Below are positions 42,718 to 49,997 of a stretch of 64,000 nt of DNA, one piece after another (the stretch's first letter is position 1; every line of letters starts with the position of its first letter). Source of the stretch: Planococcus liqunii (GTDB lineage Bacteria; Bacillota; Bacilli; Bacillales_A; Planococcaceae); NCBI RefSeq assembly GCF_030413595.1, contig NZ_CP129238.1, forward strand, positions 3,534,001 to 3,598,000, written 5' to 3'. The translations under genes and the position numbers were made by a program. The notes beneath the pieces were generated by a model. That model saw only the letters and a list, made by a program, of their open reading frames with translations, made no database searches and was not told where the DNA came from.

Positions 42718-43989
42718 CTATTTCTGATTTTGTGCTTCTTGCTGCGCTTCTTTCAAGATGTCCTCAGGGGTTGTCTGTCCTGTGGCCAAGCTTTGTCCGC
42801 CGCGCATAAAGACATCCGCTACGTTGATGTTGACCGCATTGTCGAACCACGGCGCTGTCGAAGTGGCATTGGTGATCAATTCATATGCTTCCAGGCTTGC
42901 CGGATTGACGTTTTCTTCCGTGACCGCACCTTCAATGGCGTTCAGCTGGCCGTCTGTTTTCGTGAAGTCGGCAGCCGTTTCTTCTGAAGTCAGGAATTTC
43001 AGGAAATCGATCGTTTCTTCCGGTGCGTTTTTGCTGACCATCCAGCCTTCCGGTGCGCCAGTCAGTGCTGTCGGATCGCCTTTTGCCCCTTCAACTTCCG
43101 GGAAGTCGAAGAATCCGAATTCCACATCTCCCGCTTCCTCGACCATTTTGATTTCCGCGAATTGCATGTACAAGACCGGCACTTCACCGGCAGCAAACAT
43201 ATTGCGCGCTGCCTCGTGGTCGATTGCCGTGGAGACTTCACCCATATAGCCTGTCAGTTCCTCAAAAATTTCAAGTCCCTGCACATAGCCTTGATCCGTG
43301 AACTCGGCGGTTTCGGCATTATAGTCTTTTTCCAAAACAGCGGGATCCACGACACGTTCGAAAATCGTACCGAGGTAATGTGAAATTGCCCAGGTGTTCG
43401 TCAAGCCTTCCACCAGCGGCTCTTTGTAGCCCGCGTCCTGCAGCTGATCCAATGCTGCAATCAGCTCGTCGTAAGTTTTCGGCACGGCGATATTGTGCTC
43501 TTCAAAAATCGCCTTATTATAGAAGAACGCCTTGCCGTCCACTGTGAACGGAACGCCGTAAGTCGTGTCGTCAAAAGTGAATCCGCCAAACTGGGAATCG
43601 ATGATTTTTGATGACCATTCCTCGTCTTCTTTGATGACATCATTCAATGGCATGATGCGCTCGGAGGAAACCAGGTTCTCAGCGAATGAATCGGACCAGG
43701 CCGTGAAGATATCCGGCAATTTGTCGCTGGAAACCAAGACGCGGATTTTTTCTTTGTAAGCGTCGTTCAGGACATAGTCCACATTAATGTGGACATCCGG
43801 ATTCTGCTCCATGTATTCCTTGATCTTTTCATCATAGAAGGATTTTCTCGGTTCATTCGGCCATCTGTGGAAAAAGTCGATCTCCGTTTTTCCATCTGCA
43901 CTGGCGTTTTGTTTCTCGCCTGAACTGCATGCACCCAACATCGTCGAAAGCAGAAGCAACAAAATCGAAAAGAACAGTGTTTTCTTCAT
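42718..43989 (-). CDS. frlO: ABC transporter substrate-binding lipoprotein (FrlO-like)
   Basis: 423 residues. A lipoprotein signal peptide (MKKTLFFSILLLLLSTML, then GACSS with the lipobox Cys at ~21) is followed by a family 1 extracellular solute-binding domain (FFHRWPNEPRKSFYDEK ... YGVPFTVDGKAFFYNKAIFEEHN). It captures fructosamines outside the membrane for FrlN/M. AAAGGGG precedes the ATG. It lies between frlB and frlN in the conserved frl order. Confidence 0.9.
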   Translation of the reverse strand: MKKTLFFSILLLLLSTMLGACSSGEKQNASADGKTEIDFFHRWPNEPRKSFYDEKIKEYMEQNPDVHINVDYVLNDAYKEKIRVLVSSDKLPDIFTAWSDSFAENLVSSERIMPLNDVIKEDEEWSSKIIDSQFGGFTFDDTTYGVPFTVDGKAFFYNKAIFEEHNIAVPKTYDELIAALDQLQDAGYKEPLVEGLTNTWAISHYLGTIFERVVDPAVLEKDYNAETAEFTDQGYVQGLEIFEELTGYMGEVSTAIDHEAARNMFAAGEVPVLYMQFAEIKMVEEAGDVEFGFFDFPEVEGAKGDPTALTGAPEGWMVSKNAPEETIDFLKFLTSEETAADFTKTDGQLNAIEGAVTEENVNPASLEAYELITNATSTAPWFDNAVNINVADVFMRGGQSLATGQTTPEDILKEAQQEAQNQK

Positions 43990-44023
43990 TTCGTATCCCC
44001 TTTCTTATGAACCCCGCTTGTTT

Positions 44024-45070
44024 TTAGTAATCCATTTTCCACATATATCTTCTGACGGATAACGGATGGCCCGTGTGTTCAGCCAAGGCGTCTGCGTACA
44101 GGCGAAGAACCGAACCTGTCAGTGCCGGACCGAAATATTCCTTCAAATCTTCGTCGATGCCGTCGTAATTCAAAGTTTCAATGTCGACCACTTCCACTTT
44201 GTCACTGAATTTCTGTACGAAGTCCAATGCGCGTTCATCAAGCGGGCGGCTCGCTCCGTCGCCTTTCACAACCAGGAACGGCACATCGTAATCCGTGATT
44301 TCAAATGGCCCGTGGAAGAACTCGCCTGAATGGATGGCATTTGAGTGGATCCACAGCATTTCCATCAGCAGGCAGCTCGTGAACGAGTATGCGTGGTGGA
44401 TGTAAGCGCCGCTTGCCATGGTGTAGATGATTTTTTCGCGTTTGTTCTTTTTGCCGAATTCGTTCGCTGCATCTGCAAATTGCTCGACGTTTTTCTCGAT
44501 CAGTTCGCCGACTTTCGGCAATTGAGCAACCACGCGTTTGTATTTTTCGTTCGGTGCCAAGACGTTCAGCACTTCAAAAATCAAAGTATAGAAAATACCG
44601 ACTTCGCCGTCGATGGCATCCGAACCGTCTTTGTAGTTGTAGTGCACGATGTGTTCAGCAGCCTGGCATAACGGAGACTCCGCTTCCATGGAAATGGACA
44701 CCGTCAATGCGCCTTTTTCACGGGCGAAGCTTGCTGCTGCCACCGTTTCTGGAGTCGTTCCTGAATGTGAACGCAGAATCACCAGCGTGTTTTCGCCGAC
44801 GCCTTTCGGATTGCGGTGGATAAATTCATTTGCCGTGTAAACGAAGCTTGGAACTTCCGTTTCCTTGCTGATGAAATATTCTCCGAAAGACAGTGAAGCC
44901 ATTGAACCGCCGCATGCTACGAAGTAGACATTCTTGATATCGCGGGCCTTGACCGCTTCGATGACAGTTGCAATCTGCGCCGCGTGCTCCGGCTTCATTG
45001 CCACTCCTTTTGATTCTTCAATGGTTCCGCCTACTACTTCTTCGATTAATGTGCCTTGATTCTGTTTCAT
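44024..45070 (-). CDS. frlB: Fructoselysine-6-phosphate deglycase (SIS domain)
   Basis: 348 residues with two SIS domains. Recognisable blocks shared with Bacillus FrlB are VYFVACGGSMASLSFGEY, VILRSHSGTTPETVAAA, IIYTMASGAYIHHAYSF, SGEFFHGPFEI and the C-terminal HPLSVRRYMWKMDY. It splits fructoselysine 6-phosphate to glucose 6-phosphate and lysine. First gene of the operon, with TGGAGGTG upstream, a strong SigA promoter and a palindromic operator in the leader. Confidence 0.92.
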   Translation of the reverse strand: MKQNQGTLIEEVVGGTIEESKGVAMKPEHAAQIATVIEAVKARDIKNVYFVACGGSMASLSFGEYFISKETEVPSFVYTANEFIHRNPKGVGENTLVILRSHSGTTPETVAAASFAREKGALTVSISMEAESPLCQAAEHIVHYNYKDGSDAIDGEVGIFYTLIFEVLNVLAPNEKYKRVVAQLPKVGELIEKNVEQFADAANEFGKKNKREKIIYTMASGAYIHHAYSFTSCLLMEMLWIHSNAIHSGEFFHGPFEITDYDVPFLVVKGDGASRPLDERALDFVQKFSDKVEVVDIETLNYDGIDEDLKEYFGPALTGSVLRLYADALAEHTGHPLSVRRYMWKMDY

Positions 45071-45089
45071 TTCAACACCTCCAAAATTT

Positions 45090-45111
45090 ATAACGTCATA
45101 TGACGTTATAT
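45090..45111. promoter_or_regulatory. Palindromic operator of the frl operon
   Basis: A perfect 22-bp palindrome with half-site TATAACGTCAT begins 9 bp downstream of the frlB -10 box, between promoter and ribosome binding site. This is where a GntR-type repressor such as FrlR would block transcription. Binding by FrlR is inferred. Confidence 0.75.
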
Positions 45112-45120
45112 TATTGAGTA

Positions 45121-45150
45121 TTATATGCTATAGTATTTTCAATAGTCAAT
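45121..45150 (-). promoter_or_regulatory. SigA promoter of the frl operon
   Basis: On the minus strand, TTGACT (45145-45150), an 18-bp spacer and TATAAT (45121-45126). Confidence 0.75.
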
Positions 45151-45316
45151 ATAATTTGATAATTTAATTTATTTTATTTTTAACAGCGTTTTTCAGAAGA
45201 ACAATATACAAGCTGTTTTCGTTGGTGTACTGCGGTTTCACGGCTATATTACTTGTCTGTTTTTGGCGAATAAAAGAAAAAATGCATATAAATCCGATAA
45301 AAACGAGGTGCCTTTT

Positions 45317-46216
45317 ATGGAAAAAGAACTGTTCTCCCTGTTTCCTTCATTCCAACTAATTACGGAACATCCCGCAAAGCCGGCAAAAGGATTTTTTGTT
45401 TTTCATCACGCCGAAAAAGAGTGTTGGTTCAAAATCCACAAAAAAGACGTCAGCAAACGTGACTACAATTTATTAACGGCACTGTTTACAGAAATAAAAC
45501 CGGAAGCGGACACGCCTTCCGCCTCCAGGAAATGGCTGGCTTACTTGGAACACGGCGGAGAACCGCCGGTGCCTGCCGAAACGGAGATCCGCATCATCCA
45601 GCTGTTCTTCGGTGAACAAACGATAGAACAAAAGGAGCTCCAAGAAGCAAGCTGCGCATTTTTCGGTACATCCGTCCAGCTGGTGTTTTCGTCTCCGCAT
45701 GAAGCTTTATTGATTGAACGGAAAATATGTATTGCCCACGAACCGGAAAGTTTTTCTTCTTATATGAGTGCTTTGGAAAGTGATTTCTATATCAAGGCGA
45801 GAATGTATATCGGCAAATTCCAGCGGGCAGACTCTCGCTTCCCTGCTCATTTTGCAACGGAAAAAGAATGGTTCCGAAAAGCTTCGGCAAACGGCAGTGC
45901 AGGACGCATTTATACAATGGAAACCCTTTTTCCGCTGCACTTGACCGACCAGATGCCCGGCCATATGAAAGAAGTCCTCACCAAAGAAGTGCTTACACCG
46001 CTTGGTTACGACCAGGAAATTTTGCAGACGGTACGCGCATTTTTCGAAAATGGCTTTAATGCTTCCGTCGCCTCAAAAAAGCTCTACATCCACCGCAATA
46101 CGCTGCAATATCGCTTGAACAAGTTCCAGGAAATCACCGGCATCTCGCTTAAAGATTTCAACGGTGCACTCGCCGCCTACTGTGCCAGCATGCTGGCACA
46201 AGAACACAAGGCATAA
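45317..46216 (+). CDS. CdaR/PucR-type helix-turn-helix regulator
   Basis: 299 residues. The C-terminal ~65 residues are the PucR/CdaR helix-turn-helix (FNASVASKKLYIHRNTLQYRLNKFQEITG). The rest has no motif that I recognise, though QLITEHPAKPAKGF begins a mixed alpha/beta domain. The frame begins at a TTG (45263), but GAGGTG six bases before the ATG at 45317 sets the start. It diverges from frlB and precedes the broken ABC ATPase, so it may be a second regulator of fructosamine use. Confidence 0.78.
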   Translation: MEKELFSLFPSFQLITEHPAKPAKGFFVFHHAEKECWFKIHKKDVSKRDYNLLTALFTEIKPEADTPSASRKWLAYLEHGGEPPVPAETEIRIIQLFFGEQTIEQKELQEASCAFFGTSVQLVFSSPHEALLIERKICIAHEPESFSSYMSALESDFYIKARMYIGKFQRADSRFPAHFATEKEWFRKASANGSAGRIYTMETLFPLHLTDQMPGHMKEVLTKEVLTPLGYDQEILQTVRAFFENGFNASVASKKLYIHRNTLQYRLNKFQEITGISLKDFNGALAAYCASMLAQEHKA

Positions 46217-46320
46217 AAAATTGCCGTCATTTTTGTTCTTTGTTGCCATCACCAAACCGTCGGCGTTGCAGTATCGGGTGTTTTATCACCAAATTACGGA
46301 AAGAATCCGGAGGGATTGGA

Positions 46321-46500
46321 ATGGCAGGACTGAACTTGACGAATACTAAGAAGGTATACGATAAAGACGCAGTATCCGTGAAGGGCTTTAACCTGGAGAT
46401 TTGAGACAAGGAATTTCTGGTGCTTGCCGGGCCTTGTGCTTGCGGGAAATCGACAACGCCTCCAAGACTCGTGGACTTGCCGATTACCTGTACCGCCGCC
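46321..46500 (+). pseudogene. Broken MsmX/UgpC-type ABC ATPase (probable frlP remnant)
   Basis: An ATG with GGAGG seven bases upstream begins MAGLNLTNTKKVYDKDAVSV then KGFNLEI, stops at TGA (46402-46404), and continues in frame as DKEFLVLAGPCACGKSTTPP. This parallels the start of MsmX/UgpC sugar ATPases (KxYD, FNLxI, DKEFxVxxGPSGCGKSTT), with a damaged Walker A (GPCACGKST). Homology fades after about 60 codons and the rest of the ~365-residue gene is missing. The frl operon nearby has permeases but no ATPase, so this is probably the lost partner gene. Confidence 0.82.
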
Positions 46501-46504
46501 TGCT

Positions 46505-46554
46505 TTATCCACATGTGGACAAGTCTTCTTAAGAAATCTTCTTCTTTATCCACA
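46505..46554. promoter_or_regulatory. DnaA-box triplet B
   Basis: TTATCCACA (46505-46513) abuts TGTGGACAA (46514-46522, one mismatch), and a third box TTATCCACA lies 23 bp on (46546-46554). The layout is the same as at 38356 and 49114. It begins a few bases after the broken ATPase loses homology. Confidence 0.7.
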
Positions 46555-46627
46555 CCCTAATGTATTAAAAGTGAATAAATTCCTTCACTCCTCCGCTTCC
46601 TGTATGATGAAAAAAAGGAGTGATGAC

Positions 46628-47242
46628 ATGATTTTCCTGATTATCTGGCTTCTGTTAATCGGCTATGCCGTGTTCCTGGCTCCGCCCGGCGAGGACCCCG
46701 ATCCCGTATTTTCCAAAATCCTGAGCGGCGACTGGGGCGGCATCGATCCGCTCGTGTTTGCGGTCTTCAATTCGCTCGGCCTGTTTCCGCTCGTCTTTCT
46801 AACCATTCTTCTCCTGCACGACCGGCAAAGATGGCCCGCGTGGCCGTTCGCCCTGTTGTCGCTCGGGACCGGTGCGTTCTCGCTGCTGCCTTATTTTGCA
46901 TTCGGCGACCGGCCGGCGAAAAAACGGACCTGCGTCCGCACACCGAACTGGCTGGTGCGCTTCCTATCGTCCCGCTTCTGGCTCATCGTCCTCATGGTCA
47001 TGTGGGCCGGCAACCTGTTGACGCTGCTGCAAGGGTTCTCGCTCGCAGCCTATCGGGACGCCTACTTCGCTTCCGGCCTCGTGTCCGTCATGACCGTCGA
47101 CTGGTTGGTGCTGTGGGGCTTGTCCGTCTACGCCACACACCGCTACTTTCCTGACGCGAAGGCAAAAGGCCTGGCATGGATCCCGATTCTCGGTCCGATG
47201 CTCGTGATGTGGCTGAACAGGAAGGATTTGCAGCCGAAATAA
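46628..47242 (+). CDS. Multi-pass membrane protein, unknown
   Basis: 204 residues, about five or six hydrophobic segments (~1-18, ~42-63, ~70-88, ~115-135, ~150-170, ~180-195). Conserved-looking features are APPGEDPDPVF after the first helix and GLAWIPILGPMLVMWLNRK at the end. I do not recognise the family. The open frame reaches far upstream (46424), across the pseudogene and DnaA boxes; AAAGGAG seven bases before the ATG at 46628 marks the true start. Confidence 0.75.
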   Translation: MIFLIIWLLLIGYAVFLAPPGEDPDPVFSKILSGDWGGIDPLVFAVFNSLGLFPLVFLTILLLHDRQRWPAWPFALLSLGTGAFSLLPYFAFGDRPAKKRTCVRTPNWLVRFLSSRFWLIVLMVMWAGNLLTLLQGFSLAAYRDAYFASGLVSVMTVDWLVLWGLSVYATHRYFPDAKAKGLAWIPILGPMLVMWLNRKDLQPK

Positions 47243-47302
47243 AAAAAGCACACCGTTTCATCCAAGGCCGAACTGGCTGGATGAAACGGTGTGCTTTTTT
47301 CA
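47241..47302 (+). terminator. Strong intrinsic terminator
   Basis: A long stem, AGCACACCGTTTCATCCA and its complement, is followed by TTTTTTCATT. Confidence 0.85.
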
Positions 47303-47413
47303 TTCAATAACCGTCCATTACAGCTCTCCTAAAAATGAAGCAAAGGGCTTTCATTGGCAGGGCATCTGATTATAATAAAAAGCAAAGGAGCCTATAAAAA
47401 AGGAGGAATTAGC

Positions 47414-48187
47414 TTGGACAGACTGATGGAAGGCAAAGCGGGTTTGGTGACCGGTGCGGGATCCGGAATCGGACGCGGCAGTGCGCTGGCATTTGCCCGT
47501 GAAGGCGCAAAAGTGATGGTCTCGGACAAGAACGAGGACAGCGGCAAGGAAACGGTGCGCCTCATCCAGGAAGCGGGCGGCACCGCAGCCTTCTTCCGCT
47601 GCGACGTATCAAACGAAGACGATGTGAAGGCGCTGGTGGATGCAACAGCGGCTGAATTCGGCCAGCTGGATTTCGCTCACAACAATGCCGGAATCACGGC
47701 AAAAGTTGCTCCCATTGCGGAATCCGACAGCGCCGACTTTGACCGGGTCATCCAAACGAATTTGTACGGCACGTATTACTCGATGAAGCATGAAGTGCGG
47801 GCCATGCTGAAAATTGGCGGCGGTGCCATCGTCAACACCTCCTCCGGTGCCGGGCTTGAAGGCGTGCAGAACATGGTTGACTACGTCGCATCGAAATTCG
47901 GCATCAACGGCATGACAAAAACCGCGGCGCTCGAATACAGCAAGCACGGCATCCGCGTGAACGCCATCTGCCCGGGCCTTACCGCAACGCCTGATGTCGA
48001 AAACTGGTTCGCCGCCGCACCGGAACAGGCAAAAGCCATCACGGCCACACTCCCTTCCGGCAAGCTGGCCACGCCAACTGATGTAGGCAATGCCGCCGTT
48101 TTCCTTTGTTCTGACCTAGCCGCCCAGATCAACGGCGTCACCTTGCCGATTGATGGCGGGTTTTCTGTCGGGAAGTTTCAAGGATGA
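47414..48187 (+). CDS. SDR family oxidoreductase
   Basis: 257 residues: TGAGSGIGRGSALAFAREGA, NNAGITAKVAPI, NTSSGAGLEG, YVASK and the C-terminal GVTLPIDGGFSVG. It is a classical NAD(P)-dependent SDR of the glucose 1-dehydrogenase/FabG type, substrate unknown. The start is a TTG at 47414, with AAAGGAGG seven bases upstream; the frame to 47354 has no ribosome binding site. It is a single gene, not closely similar to the tandem SDRs at 9-11.8 kb. Confidence 0.85.
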   Translation: MDRLMEGKAGLVTGAGSGIGRGSALAFAREGAKVMVSDKNEDSGKETVRLIQEAGGTAAFFRCDVSNEDDVKALVDATAAEFGQLDFAHNNAGITAKVAPIAESDSADFDRVIQTNLYGTYYSMKHEVRAMLKIGGGAIVNTSSGAGLEGVQNMVDYVASKFGINGMTKTAALEYSKHGIRVNAICPGLTATPDVENWFAAAPEQAKAITATLPSGKLATPTDVGNAAVFLCSDLAAQINGVTLPIDGGFSVGKFQG

Positions 48188-48378
48188 TACTCGAATTTAC
48201 AGGAATAGAAGATTCCCAATTAAAATGGGACAAAGTAAAATGCTTGCGGGAACAGCCGTAAGCATTTTTATTATTTCAAGCAACAAACAACCGAAAAACA
48301 TGTTTTACTTTAAAATAGTATAAGTTTACTTTACTTTTATAACAAATTAATTTATATTCTTATTAAGAGGTGATGGGT

Positions 48379-48618
48379 ATGAAGAAGAATTTTGGTGATT
48401 CGATTTCAAATAAAGTGTATGAATATCGAGTACTTGCCAGAATGTCTCAGCAGGAATTAGCAGAAAAAGTCGGAGTTTCCAAACAAACCATCTTCGTCAT
48501 GGAAAAAGGAAACTATGTTCCGACTCTCCTATTGGCATTTCGGATCGCCGATTTTTTCGAAGTTGATGTAAACGATATTTTTACTTATGTGAAAGGAAGT
48601 GATCAAGTTGACGAATAA
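48379..48618 (+). CDS. Cro/CI-type helix-turn-helix regulator
   Basis: 79 residues, almost entirely an HTH_3 domain: YEYRVLARMSQQELAEKVGVSKQTIFVMEKGNYVPTLLLAFRIADFF. AGAGGTG six bases before the ATG at 48379 selects it over 48370. It overlaps the next gene by 11 bp, so it is probably translationally coupled to a small membrane protein, a common Firmicute two-gene arrangement. Confidence 0.88.
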   Translation: MKKNFGDSISNKVYEYRVLARMSQQELAEKVGVSKQTIFVMEKGNYVPTLLLAFRIADFFEVDVNDIFTYVKGSDQVDE

Positions 48619-48958
48619 TTTTGAAGCGATCTCTAACGCCATTTTTCAACCGTTGAAGTCTTGGGCCGAACAATCCACAGGGAATTGGAATATGCTTATC
48701 GGCAGCGGGTTTGTCCTGCTGATGATCGCCTGTACCCTGGCCTACATTTTTTACAAGAAGATCGGGAGCGAGGATGAACGAACAGAGCGGATCTCGTTGA
48801 ACAGTGCATTTATCCTTTTATGTGTCGTCATTTTGTGCGATATGATTTTCCCGAAAGAATACATGTGGCAAATATTCTTTTTATACAAGTATTCGTTTGC
48901 GATTCTTGCTGCAGGCATCTATTTAGCAGTCCGGTACAAAAAAGATTTTCTCAGCTGA
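48608..48958 (+). CDS. Small three-helix membrane protein (DUF2178-like)
   Basis: About 116 residues, with hydrophobic segments at ~29-50, ~62-82 and ~88-112. Length and position after an HTH gene resemble DUF2178-type proteins. The likely start is the TTG at 48608, eight bases after AAGGAAG; the frame also has a GTG at 48599. It overlaps the HTH gene. Function unknown; it may sense or sequester for the partner regulator. Confidence 0.7.
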   Translation: MTNNFEAISNAIFQPLKSWAEQSTGNWNMLIGSGFVLLMIACTLAYIFYKKIGSEDERTERISLNSAFILLCVVILCDMIFPKEYMWQIFFLYKYSFAILAAGIYLAVRYKKDFLS

Positions 48959-48973
48959 TCAGAAAATGTTAAA

Positions 48974-49013
48974 AAACGAAAAAGGCGCCGCATGGAGCGG
49001 TGCCTTTTCTTCA
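48974..49013 (+). terminator. Intrinsic terminator
   Basis: An AAAAGGCGCCGC/GCGGTGCCTTTT stem with T-run. Confidence 0.78.
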
Positions 49014-49113
49014 TTATCATGTTATCGGTGTTTCATGTAGAGACAAGGCAAATCGATTAGCCAAGAAGCTTCCCTCTTACCGCTCGTCGGCCGGCTGTTC
49101 CTGGCCATCCGCC

Positions 49114-49164
49114 TTATGCACATGTGGATAACCCGTTTCAGTTAACTTTTTTCGGTTATCCACA
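49114..49164. promoter_or_regulatory. DnaA-box triplet C
   Basis: TTATGCACA (49114-49122, allowed by TTWTNCACA) abuts TGTGGATAA (49123-49131), and TTATCCACA follows 24 bp on (49156-49164). This is the third copy of the arrangement. It lies between convergent genes, next to the 3' end of the cyclase-family gene. Confidence 0.7.
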
Positions 49165-49171
49165 GAAACGT

Positions 49172-49789
49172 TTAATTCAGTCCTTCAAACAGCAACACCC
49201 GGGCGGGTGAAGCATCCGTTCCGATTAATTTCAGGGGAGCCGCAACCATAAAGTATTCGCCTTGCTCAACGTCCTTCAGGCGCAGTCCTTCAATGATGAT
49301 AATGTCGTTTTCGAACAAAGTTTTATGCGTCGGATGCCCTTCCTGGCTTCTTTCGATTCCAAGAGCATCGGTGCCGACGCCCCGAATTCCGATTTCAGAC
49401 AGATAATCCGCACCGTCTTTCGTCAAGAAAACAAAATCAAAATCAAACGTTTCCTCGAACGAATTTCTTGTCTTGAACAAAACGAAGTCATCCTTTTGGA
49501 GGCCGAACCCTTCCAGGTCCTCTTTTGAAATCCTATCTTCCACTCCGGTCAGATCCAGCACTTTGCATGGCCCCACCAATTTATCCATCGGAACCGACTC
49601 AAATGTTTCCCCACCTTCCACCATGTGAAGCGGTGCATCGATATGGGTGCCGGTATGGACATCGAGTTCCAAACGTGTTTCGGTGACATAGCCGTTTGTC
49701 TGCCGATTGAGTTTCGGCTGTTTCTCCGGTTTGTCTTTGTAGACGGTCATTCCTTCATAAATTGAGCCTGTAATATCGTACATTTTCAT
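49172..49789 (-). CDS. Cyclase family protein (kynurenine formamidase-like)
   Basis: 205 residues. The metal-binding signature LDVHTGTHIDAPLHMVEGG (near residue 42) and the later GTDALGIERSQEGHPTHK define the cyclase/KynB family of Mn/Zn amidohydrolases. KynB hydrolyses N-formylkynurenine, but no tryptophan-catabolic gene is nearby, so another amide or ester substrate is possible. The ATG at 49789, eight bases after AAAGGG, is chosen over 49843. Confidence 0.85.
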   Translation of the reverse strand: MKMYDITGSIYEGMTVYKDKPEKQPKLNRQTNGYVTETRLELDVHTGTHIDAPLHMVEGGETFESVPMDKLVGPCKVLDLTGVEDRISKEDLEGFGLQKDDFVLFKTRNSFEETFDFDFVFLTKDGADYLSEIGIRGVGTDALGIERSQEGHPTHKTLFENDIIIIEGLRLKDVEQGEYFMVAAPLKLIGTDASPARVLLFEGLN

Positions 49790-49997
49790 CAAATCAACCC
49801 TTTCCTTATAGATAGCTGCATAAACACTTTCGCATGTTCTCAAATCAACTGTCCACTGAAGTATTTAAAAAAAATTTTCCTGGGGCACGAAATACATTCG
49901 GTTTTTCCAAGCCCCTCCCTACCATTGGAGCGCATAAATCATTATACTATAAGCTGTTGCTACATCCATTCGGGATAAATTTAGGAGGATTTACAGT

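Noticed and set aside
46424..46627. N-terminal extension of the membrane protein at 46628
   Set aside because: The extra codons run through the ATPase remnant in another frame and the DnaA boxes; a good ribosome binding site lies before 46628.
38356..49164. DnaA-box clusters as the replication origin
   Set aside because: No dnaA, dnaN or other origin genes and no AT-rich unwinding region beside the boxes; three separate clusters fit regulatory or titration sites better.
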